Below, one piece after another: positions 18,943-27,005 of a stretch of 64,000 nucleotides of DNA. The notes beneath the pieces are model-generated. The model was given only the letters and a program-made list of their open reading frames with translations, ran no database searches and was not told the origin of the DNA. The DNA is from Halocatena marina (lineage in GTDB: Archaea > Halobacteriota > Halobacteria > Halobacteriales > Haloarculaceae). How positions within the stretch are numbered: the stretch's first letter is position 1; each line of letters opens with the position of its first letter. The position numbers and the translations under genes were made by a program. Location: the NCBI RefSeq assembly GCF_025913575.1, contig NZ_CP109785.1, forward strand, positions 124,001 through 188,000, given 5' to 3'.

Positions 18943-19356
18943 ATGGCCACACAGCCATCGGGCGACGATATCCTTCGCACGATTCTCGATCACGACACCA
19001 TCGCTGTCGTCGGCTGTTCGTCGACACCTGGTAAAGACGCACACGAAATCCCGAAATATATGGATGAGAACGGATACACGGTTATTCCCGTCAATCCGTA
19101 CGCAGACGAGATCCTCGGACGAACAGCCCACGATTCACTCGGCGATGTCGATACCGAGATCGATGTCGTCAACGTATTCCGACCGAGCGAAGAAGTCGCT
19201 GACATCGTCGATGATGTTCTTGAACGGGAGGACGTGCGTGCCGTCTGGCTCCAGCTCGGTATCCGAGACGACGAAGCTGGCCAGCGTATTGAATCGTCCG
19301 AACGAGAGTTCGTTCAAGATCGCTGCATGAAAGTGGAACACAAGCGGCTGGTCTAA
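18943..19356 (+). CDS. CoA-binding domain protein (YccU-like)
   Basis: A 137-residue single-domain Rossmann protein. Motifs: AVVGCSSTPGKDAHEIPKYM at residues ~23-42, VIPVNPYADEILG, and VWLQLGIRDDEAG. It corresponds to the CoA-binding half of succinyl-CoA synthetase-like proteins, found alone in bacteria (YccU) and archaea; biological role unsettled. Its stop is 8 bp from the convergent stop of the DUF5798 gene. Confidence 0.9.
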   Translation: MATQPSGDDILRTILDHDTIAVVGCSSTPGKDAHEIPKYMDENGYTVIPVNPYADEILGRTAHDSLGDVDTEIDVVNVFRPSEEVADIVDDVLEREDVRAVWLQLGIRDDEAGQRIESSEREFVQDRCMKVEHKRLV

Positions 19357-19364
19357 CTCACCAC

Positions 19365-19823
19365 TCACCCGTTTTGCGGCCTTCGATCAGACGAAGATGG
19401 TCCCTGAGCAGTACCTTGTCCTTGTCTACGACCTTGATCGTATCCTTGGCCCTGCCCTTGGTCATATCCTTGGCCCTGCCCTTGATCGTATCCTTGGCCC
19501 TGCCCTTGGTCGTATCCTTGTCCCTGCCCTTGGTCGTACCCTTGACCGTGTTGTCCCTGTCCTGGGGTGGCCTGATCGGGTGCATTCGTGTCAACGTTTT
19601 CGATAACTTCGTCCACGTCGATCCCTTGTTGTTCTGCCACTCGTTCGAGGAGCGCGCGTGTGACTTCGTGTTCGTACCGGAGCTGATCGACTTCCGTATT
19701 CGTCCGCTCGACGGTTTCGCGGAGTCCCATGAGTTGCTCTCGGAGGTCGTTCAGCCTTGCATACAGGTCCTCAGCCATGTTAGCGACCTTCTGGAGCTTT
19801 TTTGCAGTTCCACCAAGTCCCAT
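19365..19823 (-). CDS. DUF5798-like coiled-coil protein with Gly-Gln-Tyr repeat tail
   Basis: About 152 residues from the ATG at 19823 (MGLGGTAKKLQKVANMAEDL), which is the conserved start I recall for this haloarchaeal family (DUF5798). The first ~85 residues form a predicted coiled coil (LYARLNDLREQLMGLRETVE, VDQLRYEHEVTRALLERVAE). Then follows a low-complexity tail of about four copies of the octapeptide GYDQGQGQ, encoded by 24-bp tandem DNA repeats. The tail is far more Gly/Gln/Tyr-rich and less acidic than the rest of the proteome. Function unknown; a scaffolding or condensate-forming role is speculation. Confidence 0.8.
   Translation of the reverse strand: MGLGGTAKKLQKVANMAEDLYARLNDLREQLMGLRETVERTNTEVDQLRYEHEVTRALLERVAEQQGIDVDEVIENVDTNAPDQATPGQGQHGQGYDQGQGQGYDQGQGQGYDQGQGQGYDQGQGQGYDQGRRQGQGTAQGPSSSDRRPQNG
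19441..19536. repeat. four 24-bp tandem repeats inside a CDS
   Basis: Four consecutive 24-bp units beginning TATCCTTGGCCCTGCCCTTG (plus-strand reading) with only a few differences, flanked by partial units. They encode the GYDQGQGQ octapeptide on the minus strand. Because the unit is a multiple of three, copy number can vary without changing frame. Confidence 0.9.
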
Positions 19824-19904
19824 ACATGAACCGAGGGCCGGAGGGTTGTGTACCTTGTGGTGGGATTTCACGAGAACTAAGCCGCTGGCACTCGGTCGTC
19901 TGGT

Positions 19905-20315
19905 ATGGACGACGTGCGCCTTGCCCCTACTGTCGGTATCGTTGCTTCCATCGCTTTCATCTCTGTTCTCGTACTACCATACTTCCTCATCAATGCCCGC
20001 TCGGTCGGTGCCTACTACGGAGCCGGACCGCTTAACCCGCTGCTCGGTGGGCTATTTACACTCGTTTGTATCATTATTTTTGCCGCTGGGAGACAAGATC
20101 GATCTGACCCGGCACTCGTTGCCGGTGTGGCTCTTGTATTCGGTGTCTTTATTTTCGGCTTCACTGCTATCTGGGCCGCAACTGTCCCGGCCAGTCTCGT
20201 GCTCTCGTTCCCGACCGTTGCTGTGTTTGAGTACCACCGCTTTGTGCTCGTTCTCAACTCTTTCATCATACCGTTGAGTGCAGCGTGGTACGCTTACGTG
20301 CTCGGCGTGCTGTAG
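19905..20315 (+). CDS. conserved haloarchaeal four-helix membrane protein
   Basis: A 136-residue protein with four hydrophobic segments: about residues 10-28 (VGIVASIAFISVLVLPYFL), 45-61 (LLGGLFTLVCIIIFAAG), 70-95 (ALVAGVALVFGVFIFGFTAIWA) and 113-135 (LVLNSFIIPLSAAWYAYVLGVL). The YYGAGPLNPLLGG loop between helices 1 and 2 looks conserved from similar haloarchaeal proteins. Function unknown. It lies divergent to the DUF5798 gene. Confidence 0.7.
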   Translation: MDDVRLAPTVGIVASIAFISVLVLPYFLINARSVGAYYGAGPLNPLLGGLFTLVCIIIFAAGRQDRSDPALVAGVALVFGVFIFGFTAIWAATVPASLVLSFPTVAVFEYHRFVLVLNSFIIPLSAAWYAYVLGVL

Positions 20316-20425
20316 CACAATGTAGTATATTACCTCGAAATGAACTGTACAGGACGAGATGTCAGCGGTACGAAGCACATATGATTAGCTGAGCTGTCGG
20401 ACGAGCAGTGCTCAATGGGGTTCAT

Positions 20426-20475
20426 TTGATTTGATCTGATTTGATCTGATCTGATCTGATCTGACCTGTCCTGAG
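20426..20475. repeat. pentanucleotide tandem array (YTGAT)n
   Basis: About ten imperfect 5-bp units reading TTGAT TTGAT CTGAT TTGAT, continuing as CTGAT and ending CTGAC CTGTC CTGAG. It lies in the 250-bp spacer between the convergent genes ending at 20315 and 20566, where no gene is visible. Confidence 0.9.
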
Positions 20476-20565
20476 TATTCTGCTCCGGGCGTTCTTCGAT
20501 CTGGCTCAATCGTGTTTAGTGCGGGCATCACTGGCTTACCGGTGCTCTGTCTCTGCCTCGTACTG

Positions 20566-20859
20566 TTATCGTGTATCGTACAAGATGACTTCTGCTTCAA
20601 TCTCTTGTCGCTGTGGTGCATCTGTTGGACTCAAACAGATGCTGTCGGGTGTATCGAACACGATGATTGATCCCTGTTCATTGTGAGGCGTACGGAGTTG
20701 TGCACTGACTTCCGGACGGCCGTTGACCATATCGAGCTCGAAACTTGCAACAATAAACGAATCCTCTCTGCCTGTTTCCACCGAGCGAACGTGAATGCGA
20801 TCATTGACCCGAAGATCGGTAACTCGATCGACAGTTTGCGTGTTGTTTCGGTTAGCCAT
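20566..20859 (-). CDS. hypothetical protein
   Basis: A 97-residue protein from the ATG at 20859; the open frame extends to 20919. The sequence is beta-rich and mildly acidic (LRVNDRIHVRSVETGRED, SFIVASFELDMVNGRPEVSA, SIIVFDTPDSICLSP, EAEVILYDTR), consistent with a real small cytoplasmic protein of beta-barrel type, but I recognise no family. Flanked by A+T-rich DNA on its 5' side. Confidence 0.5.
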   Translation of the reverse strand: MANRNNTQTVDRVTDLRVNDRIHVRSVETGREDSFIVASFELDMVNGRPEVSAQLRTPHNEQGSIIVFDTPDSICLSPTDAPQRQEIEAEVILYDTR

Positions 20860-21017
20860 GTGTAGTACAGATAGTCCATACGAATCATCGTACACAAACG
20901 TTTCCACTTCTCGATACATAGGTATTCAATTGTGTAAAATAATAAAATAGTAGAATAGCAGAAAAAGTGTAATGCGATACTTAGCAAAAACAGGCTAAGA
21001 ATCGAATGAAGTCCGCT

Positions 21018-22001
21018 TCAGACGTAGAGGAGGGCGTCGTCTTCGAAGACGGCGTAGCCGATGGCTTCGGGGACGTGTTCGACTTCGGTGTCAGCACTCT
21101 GTTCTTCCTCGACAGCGACGGTTGCACCAGTTCCGTCGATATCGCTCACGCGGGTGGTGGCGGTGTTGTGCCCGGCGAGTGTCTGCATGTCGGCGAGGCA
21201 GATGGGTGAGTCGTAGTCGTTTGCGAACTCGAGTGGGTAATCGTCGTGCGTGACGGTCTGGGTGGTGGCGTCGACTTCGAAGCCGCCGAGGATCGAATCG
21301 AGCTTGCCAAGCGGCGGATCGAGGATGCCCTCACCGGGTTCGAGCGCGATGTAGCCAACCGTTTCCGAGCGGTGGAACTGTTGGTAGCGCTCCTGTTCTT
21401 GGAGTTTGACGGTGAACTGGTTGGTGCCCGCGACGTCGACGCGGGTGGTGATGGAATCGCCCTTGCCGGCGGCATCGCCGCGGCGGCCGTTATGCGTCTG
21501 TGCCTGTGCAAAGACGGTGGGGCGCTGGGAGAACGACTGCGTGAAGGAGACGCTCTGTGCAGTGGTGTTAGCGGCGACGAAGCCAGCTTCGGCGTTGAGG
21601 AGTGCGCCGACGAGTTCGTGGACACCGCGTGCCATCGCAAGGAAGTGTAGTTCTTCGGCGGCGTGCTCGCCGTCTTGGTAATCCCACTCTTCGAGGCGGA
21701 ACTCAAAGCCGTTCCGGGTAACCTTCCGGATGTGGACATCGACGGGTGCCGCCTCGTTTGCGGTGACGGGGTTCATGATAACGACGGGGGTGAGTGCAAA
21801 CGGGATATCGAATGAGACACGGGCCCAGCGGTCGGGATCGCTCTGACCAGCGACGATTCGGCCAGTTTGGCCGATGACCGAGGGACCACCGACGGCAGGC
21901 AGTGCCCGCCCTCGGGTAGTTGCGATACGACTAACTCCGGCTGATGTTGCACCAGCAGCCGCCAATTGCAAAAATCGGCGACGAGACTTGTCTCGGACCA
22001 T
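21018..22001 (-). CDS. Tat-exported protein with three H-type-lectin-like beta repeats
   Basis: A 327-residue protein. It starts MVRDKSRRRFLQLAAAGATS, a Tat signal with RRR, without a lipobox. The mature part repeats a ~85-residue unit three times: each has a hydrophobic strand ending in a Pro-x-V segment (FALTPVVIMNP; FSQRPTVFAQAQT; DYDSPICLADMQT), a central charged strand, and a closing LEEW/QEQER/VEEEQ segment followed by a His-x-x-E-x-x-x-Y/F-like end (ERYQQFHRSETVGYIALE, EVEHVPEAIGYAVFE). This recalls H-type lectin or similar sandwich repeats. The coding DNA is visibly richer in GCG/CGG codons than its A+T-rich flanks, which may indicate transfer. Substrate unknown. Confidence 0.7.
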   Translation of the reverse strand: MVRDKSRRRFLQLAAAGATSAGVSRIATTRGRALPAVGGPSVIGQTGRIVAGQSDPDRWARVSFDIPFALTPVVIMNPVTANEAAPVDVHIRKVTRNGFEFRLEEWDYQDGEHAAEELHFLAMARGVHELVGALLNAEAGFVAANTTAQSVSFTQSFSQRPTVFAQAQTHNGRRGDAAGKGDSITTRVDVAGTNQFTVKLQEQERYQQFHRSETVGYIALEPGEGILDPPLGKLDSILGGFEVDATTQTVTHDDYPLEFANDYDSPICLADMQTLAGHNTATTRVSDIDGTGATVAVEEEQSADTEVEHVPEAIGYAVFEDDALLYV

Positions 22002-22395
22002 AGCGAAATATCATATGAGTAGGTGTGATTTAAAGATGTTCATTTCATGGTACACTGCGGGTTTTATCATTAATTGATATTTGTGTTAAACAGTGTAATA
22101 ATGCACGATTCTATTGATGATTATACGTAGATTCCAATGAGTGCGGTCGAAATATCTTATAGTAGATCATTAAATTTTCTCTTCATATTCATATTCTTGT
22201 TTTGTTTTGTTGGTAATGTTTGCCACATGCCATATATGGCAAAGACTATTAAGGAAGATATGTTGGCTATTCAGTTATTAATCGTTCGGTGATTTCAGTG
22301 GGCCGACGTCGTGTGGTTTGTGCAGTGATATCGATGGAGAGCGTGGTCAACCCGTTCTCGAAATCTTCAAAGGGAAGCCAATACGAGGGACACTA
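22002..22395. other. A+T-rich spacer before the nuo block
   Basis: About 390 bp. In other haloarchaea this place would hold the upstream nuo genes; here none is present. GTTATTAAT near 22274 could be the operon TATA box, leaving a leader of roughly 90 nt to the ATG at 22396. An in-frame TTG at 22318 could extend NuoJ1 by 26 residues, but those residues do not look like NuoJ. Confidence 0.5.
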
Positions 22396-22668
22396 ATGGC
22401 TGTAGCACCGTACGAGACATTGGCATTCGCGCTGTTTGCCGTTATCACAGTGGGAAGCAGTTTAGGCGTCGTCCTCGTGCGCGACGTTTGGCACTCTGCT
22501 CTCCTACTGGGGATCGCGTTACTTTCGGTAGCAGTGCACTACGTCATGCGCCAAGCGGCGTTCGTGGCAACGATGCAGGTGCTCGTATACGTCGGGGGCG
22601 TCCTGATTTTGATCACATTCGCGGTTATGCTCACCCGCGATAGCTCGGGTGAGGAGGCGGTCGCATGA
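22396..22668 (+). CDS. nuoJ1: NADH dehydrogenase-like complex subunit J1 (N-terminal half of NuoJ)
   Basis: About 90 residues from the ATG at 22396 (MAVAPYETLAFALFAVIT). It carries three membrane helices of the NuoJ N-terminal half, including DVWHSALLLGIALLSVAVHY and LVYVGGVLILITFAVML, the latter bearing the conserved YxGGV-type segment. Haloarchaea split NuoJ into two genes, J1 and J2. It is the first nuo gene present here and overlaps nuoJ2 by 4 bp (ATGA), the usual sign of translational coupling. The complex oxidises a reduced carrier and pumps ions across the membrane. Confidence 0.9.
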   Translation: MAVAPYETLAFALFAVITVGSSLGVVLVRDVWHSALLLGIALLSVAVHYVMRQAAFVATMQVLVYVGGVLILITFAVMLTRDSSGEEAVA

Positions 22669-23084
22669 CGACTCGCCCACGGTTGAAACTCGGCCGTCAT
22701 CTCATTCCAGGGATGGCTGCGGTCGCTCTGTTCGTTGTCATGGCAGCAGCGTTCCTATCAGCTGAGTTTCCAGCACCACAGGGGTTCGGCGAGGGATCAA
22801 TCACTGCGAGTATCGGCTATGCGATGTTCGATCTCGAAGGACCGATCCCATCAGAGAACTTCCTCGTCACGTTCGAGATTATCGATGTTGTCCTCGTGGC
22901 TGCACTCGCCGCCGCCGTGATGCTCGCCCGGCGTGAGAGCGGTAAAGGACCCCTATCCGGACCTGGATCTGAATCCGGATCCGGATCCGGATCTGAATCC
23001 GAATCTAACGATGGGCTCACGGACATGGATGTTCGAACAGACGGTGGAGACGGTACGGACGCGCACACGGAGGACGATCATTGA
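22665..23084 (+). CDS. nuoJ2: NADH dehydrogenase-like complex subunit J2 (C-terminal half of NuoJ)
   Basis: A 139-residue protein with two membrane helices, LIPGMAAVALFVVMAAAFLS and FEIIDVVLVAALAAAVMLAR, and between them the loop ITASIGYAMFDLEGPIPSENFL (20+ residues, positions ~45-66), matching the C-terminal half of NuoJ. The C terminus is an unusual Ser/Gly/Glu-rich tail (GSGSGSESESNDG) encoded by a TCCGGA-type hexanucleotide repeat at about 22965-23007. It overlaps nuoJ1 and nuoK by 4 bp each. Confidence 0.88.
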   Translation: MTTRPRLKLGRHLIPGMAAVALFVVMAAAFLSAEFPAPQGFGEGSITASIGYAMFDLEGPIPSENFLVTFEIIDVVLVAALAAAVMLARRESGKGPLSGPGSESGSGSGSESESNDGLTDMDVRTDGGDGTDAHTEDDH

Positions 23085-23386
23085 TGGTTCCATCAGAGTA
23101 TTATCTTGTCCTCTCGGCAGCAGTGTTCTGTATTGGCCTGTTTGGTGTTCTGACGCGTCGGAACGCGTTGGTGTTCCTGATGAGCGTCGAGTTGATGTTG
23201 AACGCAGCGAACATCAACCTCGTCGCCTTCTCGGTTCAGAACGGAAATCTCACTGGGCAGGTGTTCAGCCTGTTCACGATGGCGCTCGCCGCTGCAGAAG
23301 TCGCCGTCGGAATCGGTATCATCCTCGTACTCTATCGCAACTTCAATGATGTGGACGTCACGACAGCAACGACAATGAGGTGGTAA
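23081..23386 (+). CDS. nuoK: NADH dehydrogenase-like complex subunit K
   Basis: A 101-residue three-helix protein of normal NuoK length: YYLVLSAAVFCIGLFGVLTR, LVFLMSVELMLNAANINLVA with the conserved Glu of the proton path in helix 2, and AAAEVAVGIGIILVLYR with the second conserved Glu in helix 3. Overlaps nuoJ2 by 4 bp; its stop is 2 bp before the nuoL ATG. Confidence 0.95.
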   Translation: MMVPSEYYLVLSAAVFCIGLFGVLTRRNALVFLMSVELMLNAANINLVAFSVQNGNLTGQVFSLFTMALAAAEVAVGIGIILVLYRNFNDVDVTTATTMRW

Positions 23387-23388
23387 TC

Positions 23389-25416
23389 ATGGCAGGAGCA
23401 TTCGAATTCGCGCCAGCGATCGCTATACTACCGCTTGTATCGTTCGTTATCGCGCTCTTTGCGGGTCAGTATATGCCCAAGAAAGGAGCGCTCGCCGGAA
23501 TCACAGCGACAGGTGGGTCTCTGCTACTGTCTGTGTGGATGTACGCTACTGTTCTCACGACAGGACACCCACATTTCGAACATATCTATACGCTTGTCTC
23601 TATCCAAGATCCGTTCGCGCTTCAGTTTGGAATTCTCATCGATCAACTCTCGACGTTGATGCTGCTCATCGTCTCTCTCATCTCCTTTTTGGTGTTCATC
23701 TTCTCGCTCGGATACATGAACGATGAGGGTGAAACAGGTCTTCCGCGATACTATGCCGAGCTGAGCCTGTTCAGCTTCAGCATGCTCGCATTCGTCATGG
23801 CGTCGAACCTGTTCATGGCGTTCATGTTCTTCGAGCTCGTCGGACTGTGTTCGTACCTGCTCATCGGCTTCTGGTTCCGCGAGGCAGGTCCACCGTCGGC
23901 AGCGAAGAAAGCGTTCCTCGTCACCCGATTTGGTGACTACTTCTTCCTCATCGGCGTGGTCGCCGTCTTTGCGACGTTCGGGACGGCAGCCTTCGCAGGA
24001 GATGGGAGCTTCCCAGTCATCGCTGAAGAAGTCCTCGCAGGAACCGGTGGCGGCGAGGTTCACACCTTCGGATTCGATCCGCAAACGTGGTTCACGATCA
24101 TCGGTCTCCTCGTGCTGGGTGGTGTCGTTGGGAAATCTGCACAGTTCCCGCTTCACACGTGGCTTCCTGACGCGATGGAAGGCCCGACGCCCGTCTCTGC
24201 GCTCATTCACGCGGCAACAATGGTCGCAGCGGGTGTCTATCTCGTTGCACGCATGTACGGTTTCTATGCGCTTTCACCGACTGCACTCTCGATTATCGCG
24301 TTTGTTGGTGGATTTACAGCGCTGTTCGCGGCGACGATGGGCGTCGTCAAGCGCGAACTCAAGCAGGTGCTCGCGTACTCGACCATCTCCCAGTACGGGT
24401 ATATGATGCTCGCACTCGGTGTCGGTGGCTACGTCGCTGGTGTCTTCCATCTGACCACGCACGCGATGTTCAAGGCCCTGCTGTTCCTCGGTGCAGGAGC
24501 GGTCATCATTGCGATGCACCACGACGAGGATATGTGGAAGATGGGCGGACTGAAAGAGCATCTTCCAGTCACGTATTATACCTTCCTCGCAGGCTCGCTC
24601 GCACTCGCGGGCATCCTTCCGTTCTCGGGCTTTTGGTCGAAAGACGAGGTGCTGTTCGAGGCACTCCTCCGTGGCATGAACGACCCGGTCTTCTTCGCCG
24701 CATACGCGATGGGACTGCTCGGTGTGTTCTTCACGGGACTCTACACCTTCCGGATGGTGTTCCTCACCTTCCACGGTGAGCCACGGACGAGCGTAGCCAA
24801 AGACCCTCACCTCATCAGTTGGAATATGAAAGTCCCGCTGGTGGTGCTCGGTATCCTCGCTACTGTCATCGGATTCATCAACATGGCACCGATCGCAAAG
24901 CTGACCGGGACTCACATCGACTTCCTCCACAGCTGGTTCGCCCACGGCGGCGAGGCACTCACTGTCGAGCATTACGAAACGTTGCTCGCAGAGTGGGCAG
25001 GCTACGAGGCTGTCGAGGTCAGTAACAGCGTGATGCTCGGCTCAGCGGCTGTCTCGCTCGCGCTTGCGCTCTTGGGAGCAGGGGCTGCACACGTTCTCTA
25101 CAACGTGCCCGAACCCATCGAACACACGGACAAACTCGGATCCATCAAGACGGTGCTGTTCAACAACTACTACCAAGACGAATATCAGGTATGGCTCGCA
25201 GAGGGTGTGACCGCGAATGTTGCCCAAGCGGCTGATACGTTCGACCAAGGTGTCATCGATGGTGCTGTCAACGGCATCTCTAGCATCTCGTTGTTCTCTG
25301 GAAGCCGCATTCGCCGCATCCAAACCGGAATTGTCTCCAACTACGCGGCTCTGCTCACGCTGGGTCTGGTCGCGCTCCTTCTTGCTATCGGTCTCCTCGG
25401 GGGGTGGTTCGTATGA
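23389..25416 (+). CDS. nuoL: NADH dehydrogenase-like complex subunit L
   Basis: About 675 residues from the ATG at 23389; a GTG nine bases upstream overlaps the nuoK stop and is a possible alternative. It is a Mrp-antiporter-type subunit with about 14-16 helices and the family core: FFELVGLCSYLLIGFWF with the key Glu, GKSAQFPLHTWLPDAMEGPT, SALIHAATMVAAGVYLVAR, and KQVLAYSTISQYGYMMLALG. The C-terminal extension includes the amphipathic lateral segment and a final helix. It overlaps nuoM by 4 bp. Confidence 0.96.
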   Translation: MAGAFEFAPAIAILPLVSFVIALFAGQYMPKKGALAGITATGGSLLLSVWMYATVLTTGHPHFEHIYTLVSIQDPFALQFGILIDQLSTLMLLIVSLISFLVFIFSLGYMNDEGETGLPRYYAELSLFSFSMLAFVMASNLFMAFMFFELVGLCSYLLIGFWFREAGPPSAAKKAFLVTRFGDYFFLIGVVAVFATFGTAAFAGDGSFPVIAEEVLAGTGGGEVHTFGFDPQTWFTIIGLLVLGGVVGKSAQFPLHTWLPDAMEGPTPVSALIHAATMVAAGVYLVARMYGFYALSPTALSIIAFVGGFTALFAATMGVVKRELKQVLAYSTISQYGYMMLALGVGGYVAGVFHLTTHAMFKALLFLGAGAVIIAMHHDEDMWKMGGLKEHLPVTYYTFLAGSLALAGILPFSGFWSKDEVLFEALLRGMNDPVFFAAYAMGLLGVFFTGLYTFRMVFLTFHGEPRTSVAKDPHLISWNMKVPLVVLGILATVIGFINMAPIAKLTGTHIDFLHSWFAHGGEALTVEHYETLLAEWAGYEAVEVSNSVMLGSAAVSLALALLGAGAAHVLYNVPEPIEHTDKLGSIKTVLFNNYYQDEYQVWLAEGVTANVAQAADTFDQGVIDGAVNGISSISLFSGSRIRRIQTGIVSNYAALLTLGLVALLLAIGLLGGWFV

Positions 25417-27005
25417 TGATCGAATTCCTCCTCGGGGTCTGTCTCGTTGGCGCAGCAGTCGTCTTCCTCGCACCGGATCGGTACTCAGCACGGCTCTCGT
25501 TCTTGATTAGCCTGCTCCCCATCATCGGCAGCGTGTACATGTACGCCACGTTCGACGGCGTCGGCAACGCGCTACTCGAAGGAGCAACGTTGGCGTTCGA
25601 GACGCGGGTCAAGTGGCTGAGCGTCGGTCCCTATGACCTGTTCTACCACGTCGGTCTCGACGGCGTGAGTATGCCGTTGATCGTTCTCACGACGGTGTTG
25701 ACGTCGCTCGCTATTGTGAGCGCGTGGACGCCAATCAATGAGCGCAAATCACAGTTCTACGGGTTGATGCTCATGATGGAGGCGAGTCTCATCGGCGTGT
25801 TCGCAGCACTCGATTTCTTCGTTTGGTTCATCTTCTGGGAAGCCGTTCTCATCCCAATGTACTTCCTGATCGGTGTCTGGGGTGGCCCACGACGGAAGTA
25901 CGCCGCGATGAAGTTCTTCGTCTACACGAACGTCGCCTCGCTAGTGATGTTCGTCGGCTTTTTCGTTCTCGTGTTCGGGCTTGGTGGATCGGTCCAGACG
26001 CTCGGACTCCCCGAGATTGCACAGACAATCACCGGATCCGACACCGCCGTGCAGTCGGTCGCCGGATTGGCTCCGAGTACTGTGAAGACGGTTGCCTTCT
26101 TCCTCATGTTCGCCGGGTTTGCGGTGAAGGTCCCGGTTGTTCCCGTCCACACGTGGCTGCCGGATGCTCACGTTGAGGCACCGACGCCGGTGTCGGTGAT
26201 CCTAGCGGGCGTCCTCTTGAAGATGGGTACGTACGCGCTGTTGCGGTTCAACTTCACGCTGTTACCCGAGGTGGCCCAGCAGTACGCGATCGTTCTCGTG
26301 CTGTTCGCGGTCGTGTCGGTGATCTACGGAGCGTTACTCGCACTGGCCCAGCAGGACTTAAAACGCATTGTCGCATACTCGTCAGTCTCTTCGATGGGCT
26401 ACGTCATCCTCGGATTAGTCGCGTTCACGCTCTACGGCATTGGTGGTGCGACGTTCCAGATGATCAGCCACGGACTCATTTCGGGTCTCCTGTTCCTCTG
26501 CGTAGGTGTTATCTACAACACGACGCACACGCGGATGGTCGGTGACATGAGCGGTCTCGCCGACAGGATGCCGATCACAACCGGCGCACTCGTCGCTGGT
26601 TCGTTCGCGTATATGGGACTCCCGCTGATGTCCGGCTTCATGGGCGAGTTCTTCGTCTTCGTCGGCTCGTTCGGGGCCAGCTTCCCATTCGCGCCTGTGT
26701 TTACGGGAATCGCAATGTTCGGTATCGTCATCGTAGCGGGCTATTACCTGTTTGCGATGCAACGGACGTTGTTCGGCTCATTCAACGTCGAGACCGACTA
26801 CGAGATCACTCGCGCGCCCACACACGACGTGATCCCACTGTTCGTGCTCCTCACTCTCATCATCGTGCTTGGCTCTGCACCCGACGTGATCTTCCAAATG
26901 ATCGAGGGCGCAGTCAGGCCGATGACCGAGCTCACTCAAGGACAGCAGGCAGATGCCCAGCCAGTCCTTGATACGCTAAAGCTCATCGGAGGTGGTGTCC
27001 TATGA
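25413..27005 (+). CDS. nuoM: NADH dehydrogenase-like complex subunit M
   Basis: About 530 residues from the ATG at 25413, which overlaps the nuoL TGA (ATGA). An antiporter-like proton-channel subunit with FFVWFIFWEAVLIPMYFLIG (conserved Glu), KVPVVPVHTWLPDAHVEAPT, SVILAGVLLKMGTYALLRF and KRIVAYSSVSSMGYVILGL. Length is normal. Overlaps nuoN by 4 bp. Confidence 0.96.
   Translation: MMIEFLLGVCLVGAAVVFLAPDRYSARLSFLISLLPIIGSVYMYATFDGVGNALLEGATLAFETRVKWLSVGPYDLFYHVGLDGVSMPLIVLTTVLTSLAIVSAWTPINERKSQFYGLMLMMEASLIGVFAALDFFVWFIFWEAVLIPMYFLIGVWGGPRRKYAAMKFFVYTNVASLVMFVGFFVLVFGLGGSVQTLGLPEIAQTITGSDTAVQSVAGLAPSTVKTVAFFLMFAGFAVKVPVVPVHTWLPDAHVEAPTPVSVILAGVLLKMGTYALLRFNFTLLPEVAQQYAIVLVLFAVVSVIYGALLALAQQDLKRIVAYSSVSSMGYVILGLVAFTLYGIGGATFQMISHGLISGLLFLCVGVIYNTTHTRMVGDMSGLADRMPITTGALVAGSFAYMGLPLMSGFMGEFFVFVGSFGASFPFAPVFTGIAMFGIVIVAGYYLFAMQRTLFGSFNVETDYEITRAPTHDVIPLFVLLTLIIVLGSAPDVIFQMIEGAVRPMTELTQGQQADAQPVLDTLKLIGGGVL

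Noticed and set aside
20426..20475. CRISPR-like repeat
   Set aside because: The period is 5 bp with no spacers; it is a simple-sequence array. No CRISPR repeats or cas genes were found elsewhere.
22318..22395. N-terminal extension of NuoJ1 from a TTG start, or remnant of nuoI
   Set aside because: The extra residues match neither NuoJ nor the ferredoxin-like NuoI; the ATG at 22396 begins the conserved sequence.
23524..24972. long antisense frames inside nuoL
   Set aside because: They are Glu/Arg/His-rich shadows of hydrophobic membrane-protein codons.
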